A stretch of 39,513 nt of DNA from Bacteroidales bacterium (GTDB taxonomy: Bacteria > Bacteroidota > Bacteroidia > Bacteroidales > Bacteroidaceae): contig JAATGU010000084.1 in NCBI GenBank assembly GCA_015654535.1, positions 1-39,513 on the forward strand. Reading direction: 5' to 3'. This document shows, in pieces, positions 26,013-35,765 of the stretch. Each line of letters opens with the position of its first letter. The stretch's first letter is position 1. The notes beneath the pieces were generated by a model. That model did no database searches. It was not told where the DNA came from and saw nothing but the letters and a program-made list of their open reading frames with translations. The translations under genes were made by a program, and so were the position numbers.

Positions 26013-26956
26013 TGAGCAAAGCATTAATAAAAACAGATTTTAATTTTCCAGGACAGAAAAGTGTCTATCATGGAAAAGTTCGTGATGTGTATAATATCAA
26101 TGATGATTTATTGGTAATGGTAGTTAGTGATCGCATTTCTGCATTCGATGTGATTTTACCTGAAGGTATTCCTTATAAAGGACAAGTATTGAATCAGATT
26201 GCTGCTAAATTTCTGGATGCAACCACAGATATTGTTCCCAACTGGAAGATAGCTACCCCCGATCCAATGGTTACTATAGGTATTAAATGTGTACCGTTTG
26301 AGGTAGAAATGGTAGTTCGCGGATATCTTACCGGTCATGCATGGAGAGAATATAAAGAAGGGAAACGTACCCTTTGCGGCATAATAATGCCCGAAGGTAT
26401 GAAAGAAAACCAACCTTTCCCTACTCCTATTATTACTCCTACCACTAAAGCATATGAAGGTCACGATGAAGATATTTCCAAAGAAGAAATCATTGCCCAA
26501 GGTATTGTGGGCAAAGATGACTACGAACAATTGGAAAAATATACACTGGCAGTTTACGCTCGTGGATGTGAAATTGCAAAAAAAATGGGCTTAATCCTCG
26601 TGGATACAAAATATGAATTTGGAAAGAAGGATGATAAGATCATTTTAATGGATGAAATTCACACCCCTGACTCTTCCCGTTATTTCTATGCCGAAGGCTT
26701 TGAAGATCGTTTAGCAAAAGGAGAAGAACAAAAGCAACTTTCAAAAGAATTTGTACGTCAATGGTTAATTGAAAACGGATTCCAAGGAAAAGACGGGCAA
26801 AAAGTGCCTCCAATGACGGAAGAATATGTGAATAGCGTATCTGATCGTTACATTGAATTATATGAAAATATCGTCGGAGAAAAGTTTGTAAAAGCTGATC
26901 TTGAAGATGTAGCTGCAAGAATTGAAAAAAATGTAACTGCATTTCTTTCTAAATAA
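26012..26956 (+). CDS. purC: SAICAR synthetase PurC
   Basis: Phosphoribosylaminoimidazole-succinocarboxamide synthase: joins CAIR and aspartate with ATP in purine synthesis. It has 314 residues, the longer form common in Bacteroidota. Motifs are GKVRDVYNI near the start, [20 protein letters not shown] (the ATP-site signature), [19 protein letters not shown] and [15 protein letters not shown]. It is coupled to phoH by a 1-base overlap. purM lies 4.3 kb further on with its own promoter. Confidence 0.97.
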   Translation: MSKALIKTDFNFPGQKSVYHGKVRDVYNINDDLLVMVVSDRISAFDVILPEGIPYKGQVLNQIAAKFLDATTDIVPNWKIATPDPMVTIGIKCVPFEVEMVVRGYLTGHAWREYKEGKRTLCGIIMPEGMKENQPFPTPIITPTTKAYEGHDEDISKEEIIAQGIVGKDDYEQLEKYTLAVYARGCEIAKKMGLILVDTKYEFGKKDDKIILMDEIHTPDSSRYFYAEGFEDRLAKGEEQKQLSKEFVRQWLIENGFQGKDGQKVPPMTEEYVNSVSDRYIELYENIVGEKFVKADLEDVAARIEKNVTAFLSK

Positions 26957-26970
26957 ATAAAAGATAGATT

Positions 26971-27007
26971 GATGGATAATAAAGACTTTGTTCTTTTATT
27001 GTCCATC
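26971..27007 (+). repeat. Hairpin between purC and ubiE
   Basis: GATGGATAATAAA (26971-26983) and TTTATTGTCCATC (26995-27007) can pair over 13 positions with one G-U pair. There is no T-run after it, so it is not a standard terminator. It may stabilise or process the transcript. Confidence 0.5.
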
Positions 27008-27054
27008 ATCACTGTCTACTCTACTCTATATTCATCCATATCCAACTTACATCA

Positions 27055-27792
27055 ATGAATTACCCACAAGAAGATATAAAACCTTATAACTCCGACGGCA
27101 AGAAAGCCGCACAAGTAGAAAAAATGTTTGATAACATTGCTCATAAATATGATCTATTAAATCATGCTCTTTCACTTGGAATTGATAAGGGATGGAGACG
27201 GAAAGCAATTGCTTGGCTCAGGGTTTTTCATCCGCAAAAAATAATGGATGTAGCTACTGGAACGGGAGATTTCGCCATTCAGGCTTATCATGACCTTTTA
27301 CCTCAACTACTTATTGGCACAGATATCTCCGAAGGTATGATGAATGTGGGAAGAAAGAAGGTAAAAAAGATTGGACTGGAACACAATATTTTATTTGCTA
27401 AAGAAGATTGCGCCAACCTTTCATTCACGGATAATTCTTTTGATGCAATTACGGTTGCTTTCGGCATCCGTAATTTCGAAGACTTGGATAAGGGGCTTTT
27501 AGAAATACATCGGGTATTGGAAAAAGACGGACATTTGGTTATATTGGAACTAACCACACCAGATAGGTTTCCAATGAAACAATTGTTTACCATTTATTCC
27601 AAGATAGTGATTCCCACTATCGGAAAACTTCTTTCCAAGGATAATAATGCTTATACTTATCTGCCTCAATCCATTAAGGCTTTTCCTCAGGGTGAAGTGA
27701 TGAAGGGAGTTCTTGAAAAGGCAGGATTCAGGGAAGTAGCTTTTACACGGCTCACTTTTGGTATCTGTACGCTTTACATTGCGACAAAATAA
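27055..27792 (+). CDS. ubiE: Demethylmenaquinone methyltransferase UbiE/MenG
   Basis: SAM-dependent methyltransferase for the last step of menaquinone synthesis, 245 residues. [20 protein letters not shown] and the SAM-binding motif [12 protein letters not shown] are typical. [20 protein letters not shown] and the C-terminal [13 protein letters not shown] complete the UbiE signature. Bacteroides make menaquinone, so MenG is the likely role. It is followed after 22 bases by aroE. Confidence 0.95.
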   Translation: MNYPQEDIKPYNSDGKKAAQVEKMFDNIAHKYDLLNHALSLGIDKGWRRKAIAWLRVFHPQKIMDVATGTGDFAIQAYHDLLPQLLIGTDISEGMMNVGRKKVKKIGLEHNILFAKEDCANLSFTDNSFDAITVAFGIRNFEDLDKGLLEIHRVLEKDGHLVILELTTPDRFPMKQLFTIYSKIVIPTIGKLLSKDNNAYTYLPQSIKAFPQGEVMKGVLEKAGFREVAFTRLTFGICTLYIATK

Positions 27793-27814
27793 AAACAACT
27801 AAAAACATGGCTCT

Positions 27815-28555
27815 ATGCAAAAGTATGGTTTAATAGGCTATCCACTCAAACACTCTTTCTCAATCAGTTACTTTAACGAGAAATTCAAATCCGAAGGTAT
27901 CGACGCTGAATATGTAAACTTTGAGATTCCAGAAATTAAAGACTTTATGGAAGTGATTGAGGTAAATTCCGACCTTTGCGGACTGAATGTAACAATTCCG
28001 TATAAAGAACAAGTGATTCCGTTTCTGGATGAACTAGACAAAGATACAGCTGCCATTGGTGCTGTCAATGTGATTAAAATTATTCGAAAGAAGGGAAAAG
28101 TAAAACTGATTGGCTATAATTCAGACATAATAGGTTTCACACAATCTATTGAACCTTTATTACAGGAACATCATAAAAAAGCTCTTATCCTGGGTACTGG
28201 AGGAGCATCTAAAGCTATATTCCACGGATTAAAGAATTTAGGAGTAAAAGGTACTTATGTATCCCGTACAAAAGAAACAGATGCACTCACTTATCAAGAA
28301 CTAACTCCGGAAATTATGACTGAACATACGGTGATTGTCAATTGCACTCCTGTAGGAATGTATCCTGATGTAGATTTTTGTCCAAACATTCCTTATGAAT
28401 GTATCACTCCTAAGCATTTATTGTACGATTTGTTATATAATCCAGACATTACCCTCTTTATGAAAAAAGGAGCACAACAAGGAGCCGCCACCAAGAATGG
28501 ACTAGAAATGCTATTGCTTCAAGCATTCGCCGGATGGGAAATTTGGAATAAATAA
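27815..28555 (+). CDS. aroE: Shikimate dehydrogenase AroE
   Basis: NADPH-dependent reduction of 3-dehydroshikimate in the aromatic amino acid pathway. The 246-residue protein has the substrate site GYPLKHSFS (S14, S16), the catalytic lysine K64 in NVTIPYK and D104 in YNSDIIGF. The NADP loop is LGTGGASKA, and NCTPVGMYP and a C-terminal GLEMLLLQAF follow. It sits 22 bases after ubiE and 7 bases before the hydrolase gene, likely in one transcript. Confidence 0.96.
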   Translation: MQKYGLIGYPLKHSFSISYFNEKFKSEGIDAEYVNFEIPEIKDFMEVIEVNSDLCGLNVTIPYKEQVIPFLDELDKDTAAIGAVNVIKIIRKKGKVKLIGYNSDIIGFTQSIEPLLQEHHKKALILGTGGASKAIFHGLKNLGVKGTYVSRTKETDALTYQELTPEIMTEHTVIVNCTPVGMYPDVDFCPNIPYECITPKHLLYDLLYNPDITLFMKKGAQQGAATKNGLEMLLLQAFAGWEIWNK

Positions 28556-28562
28556 TGACAAA

Positions 28563-29525
28563 ATGAAAAGGAATCAGGGTATTAAGCTTGCAAAATATAT
28601 ATTTGCCTCCATATTGGTGCTCCTTCTGGGAATCACTACGTGGGGAAGTTTCTACATGCTAAGTTATTCACTGAATCCCGTCAACAGAGGTAAAGACGAA
28701 GCGAGTTCATACCGATATATGTTCACCAACTATCCTGACCTCAGGCAATGGGTAGACAGTCTCAACCAAGCTTCGGCCTTGAAAGATACGTTTATTATTG
28801 GTAATGGAAAAAAAAGGCTTCATGCTTATTTTATTGCTGCCAACCATCCCACAGCTAAAACAGCTGTAATAGTACACGGATATACAGACAATGCGATCCG
28901 TATGTTGATGATTGGTCATTTATATAATCATGAGCTAAACTATAACGTCCTCCTTCCTGACCTGCAGGCGCATGGTCGAAGTGAAGGTAACATTATTCAG
29001 ATGGGATGGAAAGACCGTCTGGATGTGATGCAATGGATAGACGTAACAAAAGGAATCTATGGTGATAGTATTCGCATCGTGGTGCACGGTATTTCTATGG
29101 GAGCCGCAACCACGATGATGGTGAGTGGAGAAAAGTTGCCTACCAACGTAAAATGTTTCATTGAGGACTGTGGCTATACCAGCGTGTGGGAAGAATTTTC
29201 TCAAGAACTAAAGAAGCTTTATCACCTGCCTAAATTTCCCATAATGTACACTACAAACCTACTATGTGAACTCAAAAATGGCTGGAGCTTCAAAGATGCT
29301 TCTCCTCTCAATCAAATAAAGAAATGCCATCTGCCCATGTTCTTTATTCACGGAGATGCTGACACTTATGTACCCACATGGATGGTTTATCCACTCTATA
29401 ATGCCAAGTCGGCTCCTAAAGATTTATGGATTGTTCCCGGAGCCGAACATGCAAAAGCATATAAACAAAACCCAAAGATGTATCTAGCTAAAGTGAAAGC
29501 ATTCACAGATCGCTATCTCCACTAA
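28563..29525 (+). CDS. Membrane-anchored alpha/beta hydrolase
   Basis: A 320-residue alpha/beta hydrolase with one N-terminal membrane segment (about 12-37), probably facing the periplasm. The core includes VIVHGYTDNA (oxyanion region), the nucleophile elbow HGISMG with S178, the acid in FIHGDADTYVP and the histidine in PGAEHAKAY. This resembles the YqkD/BAAT-like serine hydrolases often annotated as dienelactone hydrolase or cephalosporin acylesterase. The substrate is unknown. It follows aroE by 7 bases. Confidence 0.88.
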   Translation: MKRNQGIKLAKYIFASILVLLLGITTWGSFYMLSYSLNPVNRGKDEASSYRYMFTNYPDLRQWVDSLNQASALKDTFIIGNGKKRLHAYFIAANHPTAKTAVIVHGYTDNAIRMLMIGHLYNHELNYNVLLPDLQAHGRSEGNIIQMGWKDRLDVMQWIDVTKGIYGDSIRIVVHGISMGAATTMMVSGEKLPTNVKCFIEDCGYTSVWEEFSQELKKLYHLPKFPIMYTTNLLCELKNGWSFKDASPLNQIKKCHLPMFFIHGDADTYVPTWMVYPLYNAKSAPKDLWIVPGAEHAKAYKQNPKMYLAKVKAFTDRYLH

Positions 29526-29590
29526 TCCTTTTTCTTTTTTGTCTAAATGCATTTCTAAAGAATCATAAGATGTATTCTCAAATACTTTTA

Positions 29591-29598
29591 TATCTTTG
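29591..29598 (+). promoter_or_regulatory. -7 element of the TPM-lemA promoter
   Basis: TATCTTTG, a full match to the Bacteroides -7 consensus, 52 bases before the ATG of the TPM gene. No -33 TTTG at the right distance. Confidence 0.55.
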
Positions 29599-29649
29599 CA
29601 CTTAAGACTTTATCGGTGGATCGTAAACGAATAAACGCAATAGATCGTT

Positions 29650-30579
29650 ATGAAATTATTAAAAAAAACCATCCTTTTCTCCCTGTTCTGCATTTGTTTT
29701 CAGGCAAATGCTCAGGTGAAGGAATATGCTGTGGAAAATGTTCCCAATATACATCTGCAAGACAAGATGCGCTATGTGAGTAATCCCAATGGAATTCTAT
29801 CTCAACAAGCGTGTGCTTCCATTGATAGTATGCTTTGGGCTCTGGAACAAAAAACATCCATTCAAGTAGCAGTGGTAATGCTTCCTTCTATCGGCAACAA
29901 TGATTGCTTTGACTTCGCTCACCGATTATTCAACGCATGGGGAGTAGGAAAAAAGGGAAAAGATAATGGGCTAGTGATTTTATTTGTAGAAGATCAACGT
30001 CGTGTTCAGTTCGAAACTGGTTATGGATTGGAAGGAGATTTGCCTGATGCTATCTGCAAACGGATACAGACACGAAAGATGGTTCCTTTTTTCCGTAACG
30101 ATAATTGGGATGGTGGAATGGTAAGTGGAGTGCAATCTGTCTGCGCCCGTTTGGATGGAACAATGACCAATGATGAAGCAGATGGCGAAGGTGGATCAAG
30201 TATTCTGGTACTTTTCTTTATTGCTGGTGGCATTGTGCTATTTGTAGCATTCATTGGTGGAATTGCTTCTTGGAATGCGTCCCGATGTCCAAATTGTAAA
30301 AAGCACAAACTGATGCGAACAAGCTCCCACCTATTATCCATTCGCAACGGAATAAAAACGGAAGAGGTAGTATATACTTGCCAAAACTGCGGTCACAAAG
30401 TGACTCGTAAGTCCGACTCTAACGATGACAATTATCGTGGAGGTAGAGGTGGAGGCCTCGCCGGAGGTATATTCCTTGGCGGACTGGGAGGTGGTTTAGG
30501 CTCAGGAGGTGGAGGTTTCAGTGGCGGTAGCTTCGGAGGAGGGATGTCTGGCGGAGGAGGATCCGGTTCAGGTTTTTAA
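29650..30579 (+). CDS. TPM-domain (YgcG-like) membrane protein with Gly-rich tail
   Basis: A 309-residue protein with a signal peptide (MKLLKKTILFSLFCICFQAN). The TPM domain (about 40-165) includes YVSNPNGILSQQACASID and FETGYGLEGDLPDAICKRI. A membrane helix (ILVLFFIAGGIVLFVAFIGG) follows, then a zinc-ribbon with CPNC and CQNC pairs. The tail is about 40 residues of Gly, Ser and Phe. TPM proteins help photosystem repair in plants and respiratory complexes in bacteria; here the role is unknown. It is paired with lemA 22 bases downstream, a very common partnership. Confidence 0.88.
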   Translation: MKLLKKTILFSLFCICFQANAQVKEYAVENVPNIHLQDKMRYVSNPNGILSQQACASIDSMLWALEQKTSIQVAVVMLPSIGNNDCFDFAHRLFNAWGVGKKGKDNGLVILFVEDQRRVQFETGYGLEGDLPDAICKRIQTRKMVPFFRNDNWDGGMVSGVQSVCARLDGTMTNDEADGEGGSSILVLFFIAGGIVLFVAFIGGIASWNASRCPNCKKHKLMRTSSHLLSIRNGIKTEEVVYTCQNCGHKVTRKSDSNDDNYRGGRGGGLAGGIFLGGLGGGLGSGGGGFSGGSFGGGMSGGGGSGSGF

Positions 30580-30601
30580 AAACAATTAAAAGTAGATAAA
30601 T

Positions 30602-31183
30602 ATGAAAAAGCCATTAATTATTATTGCTGTATTAGTCGTGTTTCTTGCATTGCTTGGTTCTTGCTCGTACAACTCTATGGTAGATAAACAAGAAGGAGTA
30701 AGCAAGGCTTGGTCTAACGTGGAAAATCAATATCAACGTCGTTCGGATTTGATACCAAATCTGGTTAATACTGTAAAAGGGTATGCCAAACATGAACAGG
30801 GAACGCTGCAAGGTGTAGTTGAAGCTCGCTCTAAAGCCACACAAATAAAAATCGATCCGGAAAATCTTACTCCTGAAAAGTTACAGTCTTATCAAAAGGC
30901 ACAGGGCGATGTAAGTTCAGCTCTTGGTAAACTGTTAATGCTAACCGAAAACTATCCTGACTTAAAGGCAAATCAGAATTTCCTGGAATTACAAGCTCAA
31001 CTGGAGGGTACTGAGAACAGGATTGCTGTGGAACGCGGACGTTTCAATGAAATTACCAAAGAATATAATGCCTATATTCGTAAGTTCCCCAAAAACATCT
31101 TTGCAGGCATGTTTGGTTTTGACAAGAAACCTTATTTTGAAGCTGAAGCAGGAACTGAAAAAGCACCAAAGGTGGCGTTCTAA
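30602..31183 (+). CDS. lemA: LemA-family lipoprotein
   Basis: A 193-residue protein with a lipoprotein signal ending LLGSC (C21). It then shows the LemA signature YNSMVDKQEGVSKAWSNVEN, YQRRSDLIPNLVNTVKGYAK and a long helical bundle ending YNAYIRKFPKNIFAGMFGF. Its function is not established; it is thought to act with TPM-domain proteins and metalloproteases at the membrane. It lies directly after the TPM gene. Confidence 0.93.
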   Translation: MKKPLIIIAVLVVFLALLGSCSYNSMVDKQEGVSKAWSNVENQYQRRSDLIPNLVNTVKGYAKHEQGTLQGVVEARSKATQIKIDPENLTPEKLQSYQKAQGDVSSALGKLLMLTENYPDLKANQNFLELQAQLEGTENRIAVERGRFNEITKEYNAYIRKFPKNIFAGMFGFDKKPYFEAEAGTEKAPKVAF

Positions 31184-31192
31184 AAAGAAAGA

Positions 31193-31224
31193 TTTGCCCA
31201 CAACAAAAAAATGCAGTACTTTTG
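31193..31224 (+). promoter_or_regulatory. Promoter of purM
   Basis: TTTG (31193-31196), 20 bases, TACTTTTG (31217-31224): both Bacteroides elements match the consensus fully, the best example in the window. The leader would be about 30 bases. It overlaps the end of the lemA region, so purM is transcribed separately. Confidence 0.85.
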
Positions 31225-31262
31225 CGTGCTGTATATAAACATTCTTTTATCATAAACAAGAA

Positions 31263-32429
31263 ATGAGCAATCAACGATACATGCAGCGTGGCGTCTCAGC
31301 CTCTAAGGAAGATGTTCACAATGCTATCAAAAACATCGACAAGGGTATCTTTCCCCAAGCTTTCTGTAAAATCATTCCCGATATATTAGGTGGCGACCCG
31401 GAGTATTGTAACATTATGCATGCTGACGGAGCCGGAACAAAGTCCAGTCTGGCTTACCTTTACTGGAAAGAAACGGGTGATCTATCGGTATGGAAAGGCA
31501 TTGCTCAGGATGCATTGATTATGAATATTGATGATTTGCTGTGTGTGGGTGCGGTAGATAATATTTTGGTTTCATCAACTATTGGCCGCAACAAGTTATT
31601 GATTCCGGGAGAAGTTATATCCGCCATCATTAACGGTACAGACGAATTACTGGCCGAACTTCGTGAAATGGGCGTAGGTGTATATGCCACCGGTGGGGAA
31701 ACAGCGGATGTGGGTGATGTGGTTCGTACTATTATTGTGGACAGCACAGTGACTTGCCGAATGAAACGTAGCGATGTGATCAACAATGCCAATATCCGCC
31801 CGGGAGATGTCATTGTGGGATTATCTTCTTACGGACAAGCAACTTACGAAAAAGAATACAACGGTGGTATGGGTAGTAACGGATTAACGTCTGCCCGCCA
31901 CGATGTGTTTAGTAAATATCTGGCAGAGAAATATCCGGAAAGCTATGATGCAGGTGTCCCTGAAAATTTAGTTTATTCCGGTGGATTGAAGCTGACTGAT
32001 CCGATAGAAGGTCTCAGCATTGATGCTGGAAAAATGGTTCTCTCTCCTACCCGTACTTATGCTCCTTTCGTAAAAAAACTGTTAGATGCCCTTCGTCCTG
32101 AAATACATGGGATGGTACATTGCTCTGGTGGTGCACAAACAAAAGTACTTCATTTTGTGGACAAGGTAAGAGTGATAAAGGATCATTTATTTCCTGTTCC
32201 TCCTCTCTTTAAGACCATACAAGAACAGTCTGGTACAGACTGGAGTGAGATGTATAAAGTGTTCAATATGGGTCATCGCTTGGAAGTCTATCTTTCACCC
32301 GAATATGCGGAAAAAGTGATTGCCATTTCCAATTCATTTGGTATTGAAGCCCAAATTGTAGGTCGTATAGAAGCATCAGACAAAAAAGAACTGATTATTA
32401 AAAGTGAGTTCGGAGAATTTAGATACTAA
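31263..32429 (+). CDS. purM: Phosphoribosylformylglycinamidine cyclo-ligase PurM (AIR synthase)
   Basis: ATP-dependent ring closure giving aminoimidazole ribotide in purine synthesis. The 388-residue protein has HADGAGTKSSLAYLY near residue 55, DALIMNIDDLLCVGAVDNIL (AIR synthase N domain), ATGGETADVGDVV and the C-terminal HCSGGAQTKVLHFVDKVRV. It belongs to the longer Bacteroidota PurM type. It has its own strong promoter and is followed after 22 bases by prfA. Confidence 0.93.
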   Translation: MSNQRYMQRGVSASKEDVHNAIKNIDKGIFPQAFCKIIPDILGGDPEYCNIMHADGAGTKSSLAYLYWKETGDLSVWKGIAQDALIMNIDDLLCVGAVDNILVSSTIGRNKLLIPGEVISAIINGTDELLAELREMGVGVYATGGETADVGDVVRTIIVDSTVTCRMKRSDVINNANIRPGDVIVGLSSYGQATYEKEYNGGMGSNGLTSARHDVFSKYLAEKYPESYDAGVPENLVYSGGLKLTDPIEGLSIDAGKMVLSPTRTYAPFVKKLLDALRPEIHGMVHCSGGAQTKVLHFVDKVRVIKDHLFPVPPLFKTIQEQSGTDWSEMYKVFNMGHRLEVYLSPEYAEKVIAISNSFGIEAQIVGRIEASDKKELIIKSEFGEFRY

Positions 32430-32451
32430 AAATGATTCGATCAAAAATAGA

Positions 32452-33564
32452 ATGGCAGATAATAACACAATATTAGAAAAACTTGAAGGCTTGGTTAATC
32501 GGTTTGAGGAAGTATCCACCCTCATTACCGATCCGTCTGTAATTTCCGATATGAAGCGTTTTGTAAGACTAACCAAGGAATACAAGGACTTGAACGATAT
32601 CATGGAGACCCGCAAAGAGTATATAAAAATGCTCAATGGCGTTGAAGAAGCTAAAACAATTTTAGGAACAGAACAAGATCAGGAGATGCGGGAAATGGCG
32701 CGGGAAGAATTAGATAAATGTCAATCTCGCCTTCCTGAACTAGAAGAGGAAATAAAACTCCTTTTAGTTCCTGCCGATCCGCAGGATGGAAAGAATGCCA
32801 TCGTGGAAATTCGGGGTGGAACAGGAGGTGACGAGGCTGCGATCTTTGCCGGAGACTTATTCCGTATGTATCTAAAATACTGTGAGAATAAGGGTTGGAA
32901 AGTAGAAATAGTCAATACGAGTGAAGGAACATCCGGAGGATTTAAAGAGGTTGTCTTTACTGTAAGCGGAAATAATGTATATGGTACCTTGAAATATGAG
33001 TCTGGCGTACACCGTGTGCAACGGGTTCCCGCCACAGAAACTCAGGGACGAGTGCATACATCCGCCTCTTCCGTGGCTGTACTGCCCGAAGCTGAAGAAT
33101 TTGATGTGGAAATAAACGAAGGTGAGATCAAGTGGGATACCTTCCGTTCAGGTGGAGCTGGCGGCCAAAACGTAAATAAAGTGGAATCAGGTGTTCGTTT
33201 ACGCTATATATGGAAAAACCCGGTCACAGATATCCCGGAAGAAATCCGGATAGAATGTACTGAAACTCGCGACCAACCAAAGAATAAAGAAAGAGCACTC
33301 ACACGACTCCGTTCTTTCATCTACGACAAAGAACATCAAAAATACCTTGACGATATTGCTTCGAAGCGGAAAACAATGGTTTCAACCGGTGATCGCTCGG
33401 CAAAGATTCGTACCTACAATTATCCTCAAGGGCGAATTACCGATCATCGTATTAATTACACCATCTATAATCTTGCAGCTTTTATGGATGGAGATATTCA
33501 AGATTGTATCGACCACCTGATTGTCGCTGAAAATACAGAACGATTGAAAGAAAGTGAATTATAA
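32452..33564 (+). CDS. prfA: Peptide chain release factor 1
   Basis: Terminates translation at UAA and UAG. The ATG at 32452 gives 370 residues starting [20 protein letters not shown]. The stop-codon reading PAT motif is at 193-195 and the peptidyl-tRNA hydrolysis motif GGQ at 237-239 ([12 protein letters not shown]). A longer frame from a GTG at 32404 would overlap purM and is not used. An intact RF1 means UAG should work as a stop here, which bears on the amber codon in the CRISPR primase gene. It is followed after 11 bases by pyrF. Confidence 0.97.
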   Translation: MADNNTILEKLEGLVNRFEEVSTLITDPSVISDMKRFVRLTKEYKDLNDIMETRKEYIKMLNGVEEAKTILGTEQDQEMREMAREELDKCQSRLPELEEEIKLLLVPADPQDGKNAIVEIRGGTGGDEAAIFAGDLFRMYLKYCENKGWKVEIVNTSEGTSGGFKEVVFTVSGNNVYGTLKYESGVHRVQRVPATETQGRVHTSASSVAVLPEAEEFDVEINEGEIKWDTFRSGGAGGQNVNKVESGVRLRYIWKNPVTDIPEEIRIECTETRDQPKNKERALTRLRSFIYDKEHQKYLDDIASKRKTMVSTGDRSAKIRTYNYPQGRITDHRINYTIYNLAAFMDGDIQDCIDHLIVAENTERLKESEL

Positions 33565-33575
33565 TTTTATCCTCC

Positions 33576-34400
33576 ATGAACAAACAACAACTATTCGAAA
33601 ATATAAAACGCAAAAAATCTTTTCTTTGTGTAGGTTTGGACACAGACATTAAAAAGATTCCTAAGCACTTACTTAAAGAGGAAGATCCTCTTTTTGCTTT
33701 TAATAAAGCAATCATTGATGCTACCGCTCCTTTGTGTATTGCCTACAAACCAAACCTGGCTTTTTATGAGAGTGTAGGTGTAAAGGGATGGATAGCTTTT
33801 GAAAAAACTGTAACCTACATTAAAAAGAATTATCCCGACCAGTTCATCATTGCCGATGCTAAACGGGGAGATATTGGAAATACCAGTGAGATGTACGCCC
33901 GTTCCTTCTTTGATGAACTAGATATTGACTCGGTAACTGTGGCTCCTTACATGGGCGAAGATAGTGTGAAGCCGTTTCTTATTTATCCTGAAAAATGGGT
34001 GATTCTACTTGCTTTGACCTCTAATAAAGGTTCTCATGATTTTCAGTTAACAGAGGATGCCCACGGAGAACGTTTATTTGAAAAGGTACTAAAGACTTCT
34101 CAGCAATGGGCTTCAGACGAACAGATGATGTATGTGGTTGGAGCTACTCAAGGAAAAATGTTTATAGATATTCGTAATCTGGTTCCTAATCATTTCTTGT
34201 TAGTACCAGGAATAGGCGCACAAGGTGGTTCTTTGGAAGAAGTTTGTAAATATGGAATGAACGATATGTGTGGGCTAATTGTAAATTCTTCTCGCGGCAT
34301 TATTTATGCCGACAAAACTGAACAGTTTGCTGAAGCGGCAAAAACTGCGGCAAAAACTGTTCAAAAAGAAATGGAAGAACAATTAAAAGCAATCTTATAA
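33576..34400 (+). CDS. pyrF: Orotidine 5'-phosphate decarboxylase PyrF (type 2)
   Basis: Last step of UMP synthesis. It has 274 residues, the longer type 2 form. [16 protein letters not shown] near the start and the catalytic [19 protein letters not shown] (Asp-Lys-Arg-Gly-Asp) define the family. [12 protein letters not shown] and [11 protein letters not shown] form the phosphate-binding end. Its stop shares a base with the start of the next gene (TAATG), so the two are translationally coupled. Confidence 0.96.
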   Translation: MNKQQLFENIKRKKSFLCVGLDTDIKKIPKHLLKEEDPLFAFNKAIIDATAPLCIAYKPNLAFYESVGVKGWIAFEKTVTYIKKNYPDQFIIADAKRGDIGNTSEMYARSFFDELDIDSVTVAPYMGEDSVKPFLIYPEKWVILLALTSNKGSHDFQLTEDAHGERLFEKVLKTSQQWASDEQMMYVVGATQGKMFIDIRNLVPNHFLLVPGIGAQGGSLEEVCKYGMNDMCGLIVNSSRGIIYADKTEQFAEAAKTAAKTVQKEMEEQLKAIL

Positions 34401-35626
34401 TGGCAAATGAACGAAAGATAGTCAACGACCCGGTTTTCGGTTTTATTAATATTCCCGCAGGATTAATGCTGGATATTATCAGTCATCCTTTATTGCAACG
34501 GTTAACCCGTATCAAGCAAATGGGACTATCTTCGGTTGTTTATCCAGGTGCACAACACACCCGTTTTCAACATTCATTAGGAGCCTTTTACCTGATGAGC
34601 GAGGCAATTACTCAACTTCGGGCAAAAGGAAACGAAATCACTCCGGAAGAATCGGATGGAGTGTTAGCCGCCATTTTACTACACGATATTGGTCACGGAC
34701 CTTTTTCTCATGTACTGGAAGATACTCTCGTTAAAGGAGTTTCACACGAAGAGATCTCTCTTCTACTCATGCAGCGTATGAATGAAGAGATGAATGGACA
34801 GCTAGATACAGCTATGCTTATCTTTAAAGATGAGTATCCTAAGAAGTTTCTTCACCAATTGGTGAGTGGGCAACTGGATATGGACCGTCTGGACTATTTG
34901 CGCCGCGATAGTTTTTACACTGGAGTAACAGAAGGAAATATTGGGTCAGCCCGTATTATAAAAATGCTTAATGTAAAAGATGACCATTTAGCCATTGAGT
35001 CAAAGGGAATTTATTCCATAGAGAATTTTCTTACTGCCAGAAGATTGATGTATTGGCAGGTTTATTTACATAAGACCTCTGTGGCATGCGAACGGATGTT
35101 GATTAGTTCACTTTTACGGGCAAAGGAACTTGCCAGTAAAGGTGTAGAACTATTCGCCTCCCCTGCCCTCCGATTCTTTCTATATAATAATATAGAAATA
35201 AACGGATTTTATCATCATCCTGATTGTTTGGAGAACTTTATACAGCTAGATGATAATGATATATGGACCGCACTGAAAGTTTGGAGTACCCATTCAGACA
35301 TTGTTCTTTCCACGTTAAGCCGTGATATGATTAACCGAAATATATTTAAAGTTGAAACATCATCCACTCCTGTCAGCAAAGAACGGATAGCTAATTTAAT
35401 AAAAGAAATCAGCCAATCACTTCATATTAAAGAAGAAGAAGCTGATTATCTTGTTTCAACACCAAGTATAGAAAAGAATATGTATGATCCAGCTGACGAT
35501 AGTATTGATATTATCTACAAAGATGGCAATATCAAGAATATAGCAGAGGCCTCAGATATGTTAAACATTTCTCTTCTCTCTAAGAAAGTAAAGAAATACT
35601 ACCTCTGTTATCAGCGATTAGCTTAA
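34400..35626 (+). CDS. HD-domain phosphohydrolase (dNTPase-like)
   Basis: A cytosolic metal-dependent phosphohydrolase of 408 residues. QHTRFQHSLGA contains the first histidines; LLHDIGHGPFSH holds the HD pair H95/D96 and H99; SGQLDMDRLDYLRRDS provides the last aspartate. The arrangement is that of the YdhJ/SAMHD1-like group, which includes dGTPases, but a substrate cannot be named. The C-terminal third is helical and charged. Coupled to pyrF by a 1-base overlap, with no visible terminator after it. Confidence 0.9.
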   Translation: MANERKIVNDPVFGFINIPAGLMLDIISHPLLQRLTRIKQMGLSSVVYPGAQHTRFQHSLGAFYLMSEAITQLRAKGNEITPEESDGVLAAILLHDIGHGPFSHVLEDTLVKGVSHEEISLLLMQRMNEEMNGQLDTAMLIFKDEYPKKFLHQLVSGQLDMDRLDYLRRDSFYTGVTEGNIGSARIIKMLNVKDDHLAIESKGIYSIENFLTARRLMYWQVYLHKTSVACERMLISSLLRAKELASKGVELFASPALRFFLYNNIEINGFYHHPDCLENFIQLDDNDIWTALKVWSTHSDIVLSTLSRDMINRNIFKVETSSTPVSKERIANLIKEISQSLHIKEEEADYLVSTPSIEKNMYDPADDSIDIIYKDGNIKNIAEASDMLNISLLSKKVKKYYLCYQRLA

Positions 35627-35637
35627 AAAAGAACGAA

Positions 35638-35684
35638 ATATTCCTTAAACTGTACGGGAATATAAAAAAAAAACACGAACTTTG
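35638..35684 (+). promoter_or_regulatory. Promoter region of the lpxD-lpxC-lpxA operon
   Basis: GAACTTTG (35677-35684) is one base from the -7 consensus TAnnTTTG, and the -33 element is missing. An inverted repeat ATATTCC/GGAATAT (35638-35644, 35657-35663) with a 12-base spacer sits just upstream, over the -33 region. It could be an operator or the hairpin of the preceding transcript. The leader is about 75 bases. Confidence 0.5.
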
Positions 35685-35765
35685 CACTCCAATGGACATA
35701 TACATAAAAATGTAACCTCCGTTTAGTGCAAATGAAAAGGATAAGAATCATACAACAATAAGAAC

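Noticed and set aside
26971..27007. Terminator after purC
   Set aside because: The stem is good but is not followed by a T-run.
32404..32451. prfA starting at the GTG at 32404
   Set aside because: It would overlap the end of purM; the ATG at 32452 gives the usual RF1 start.
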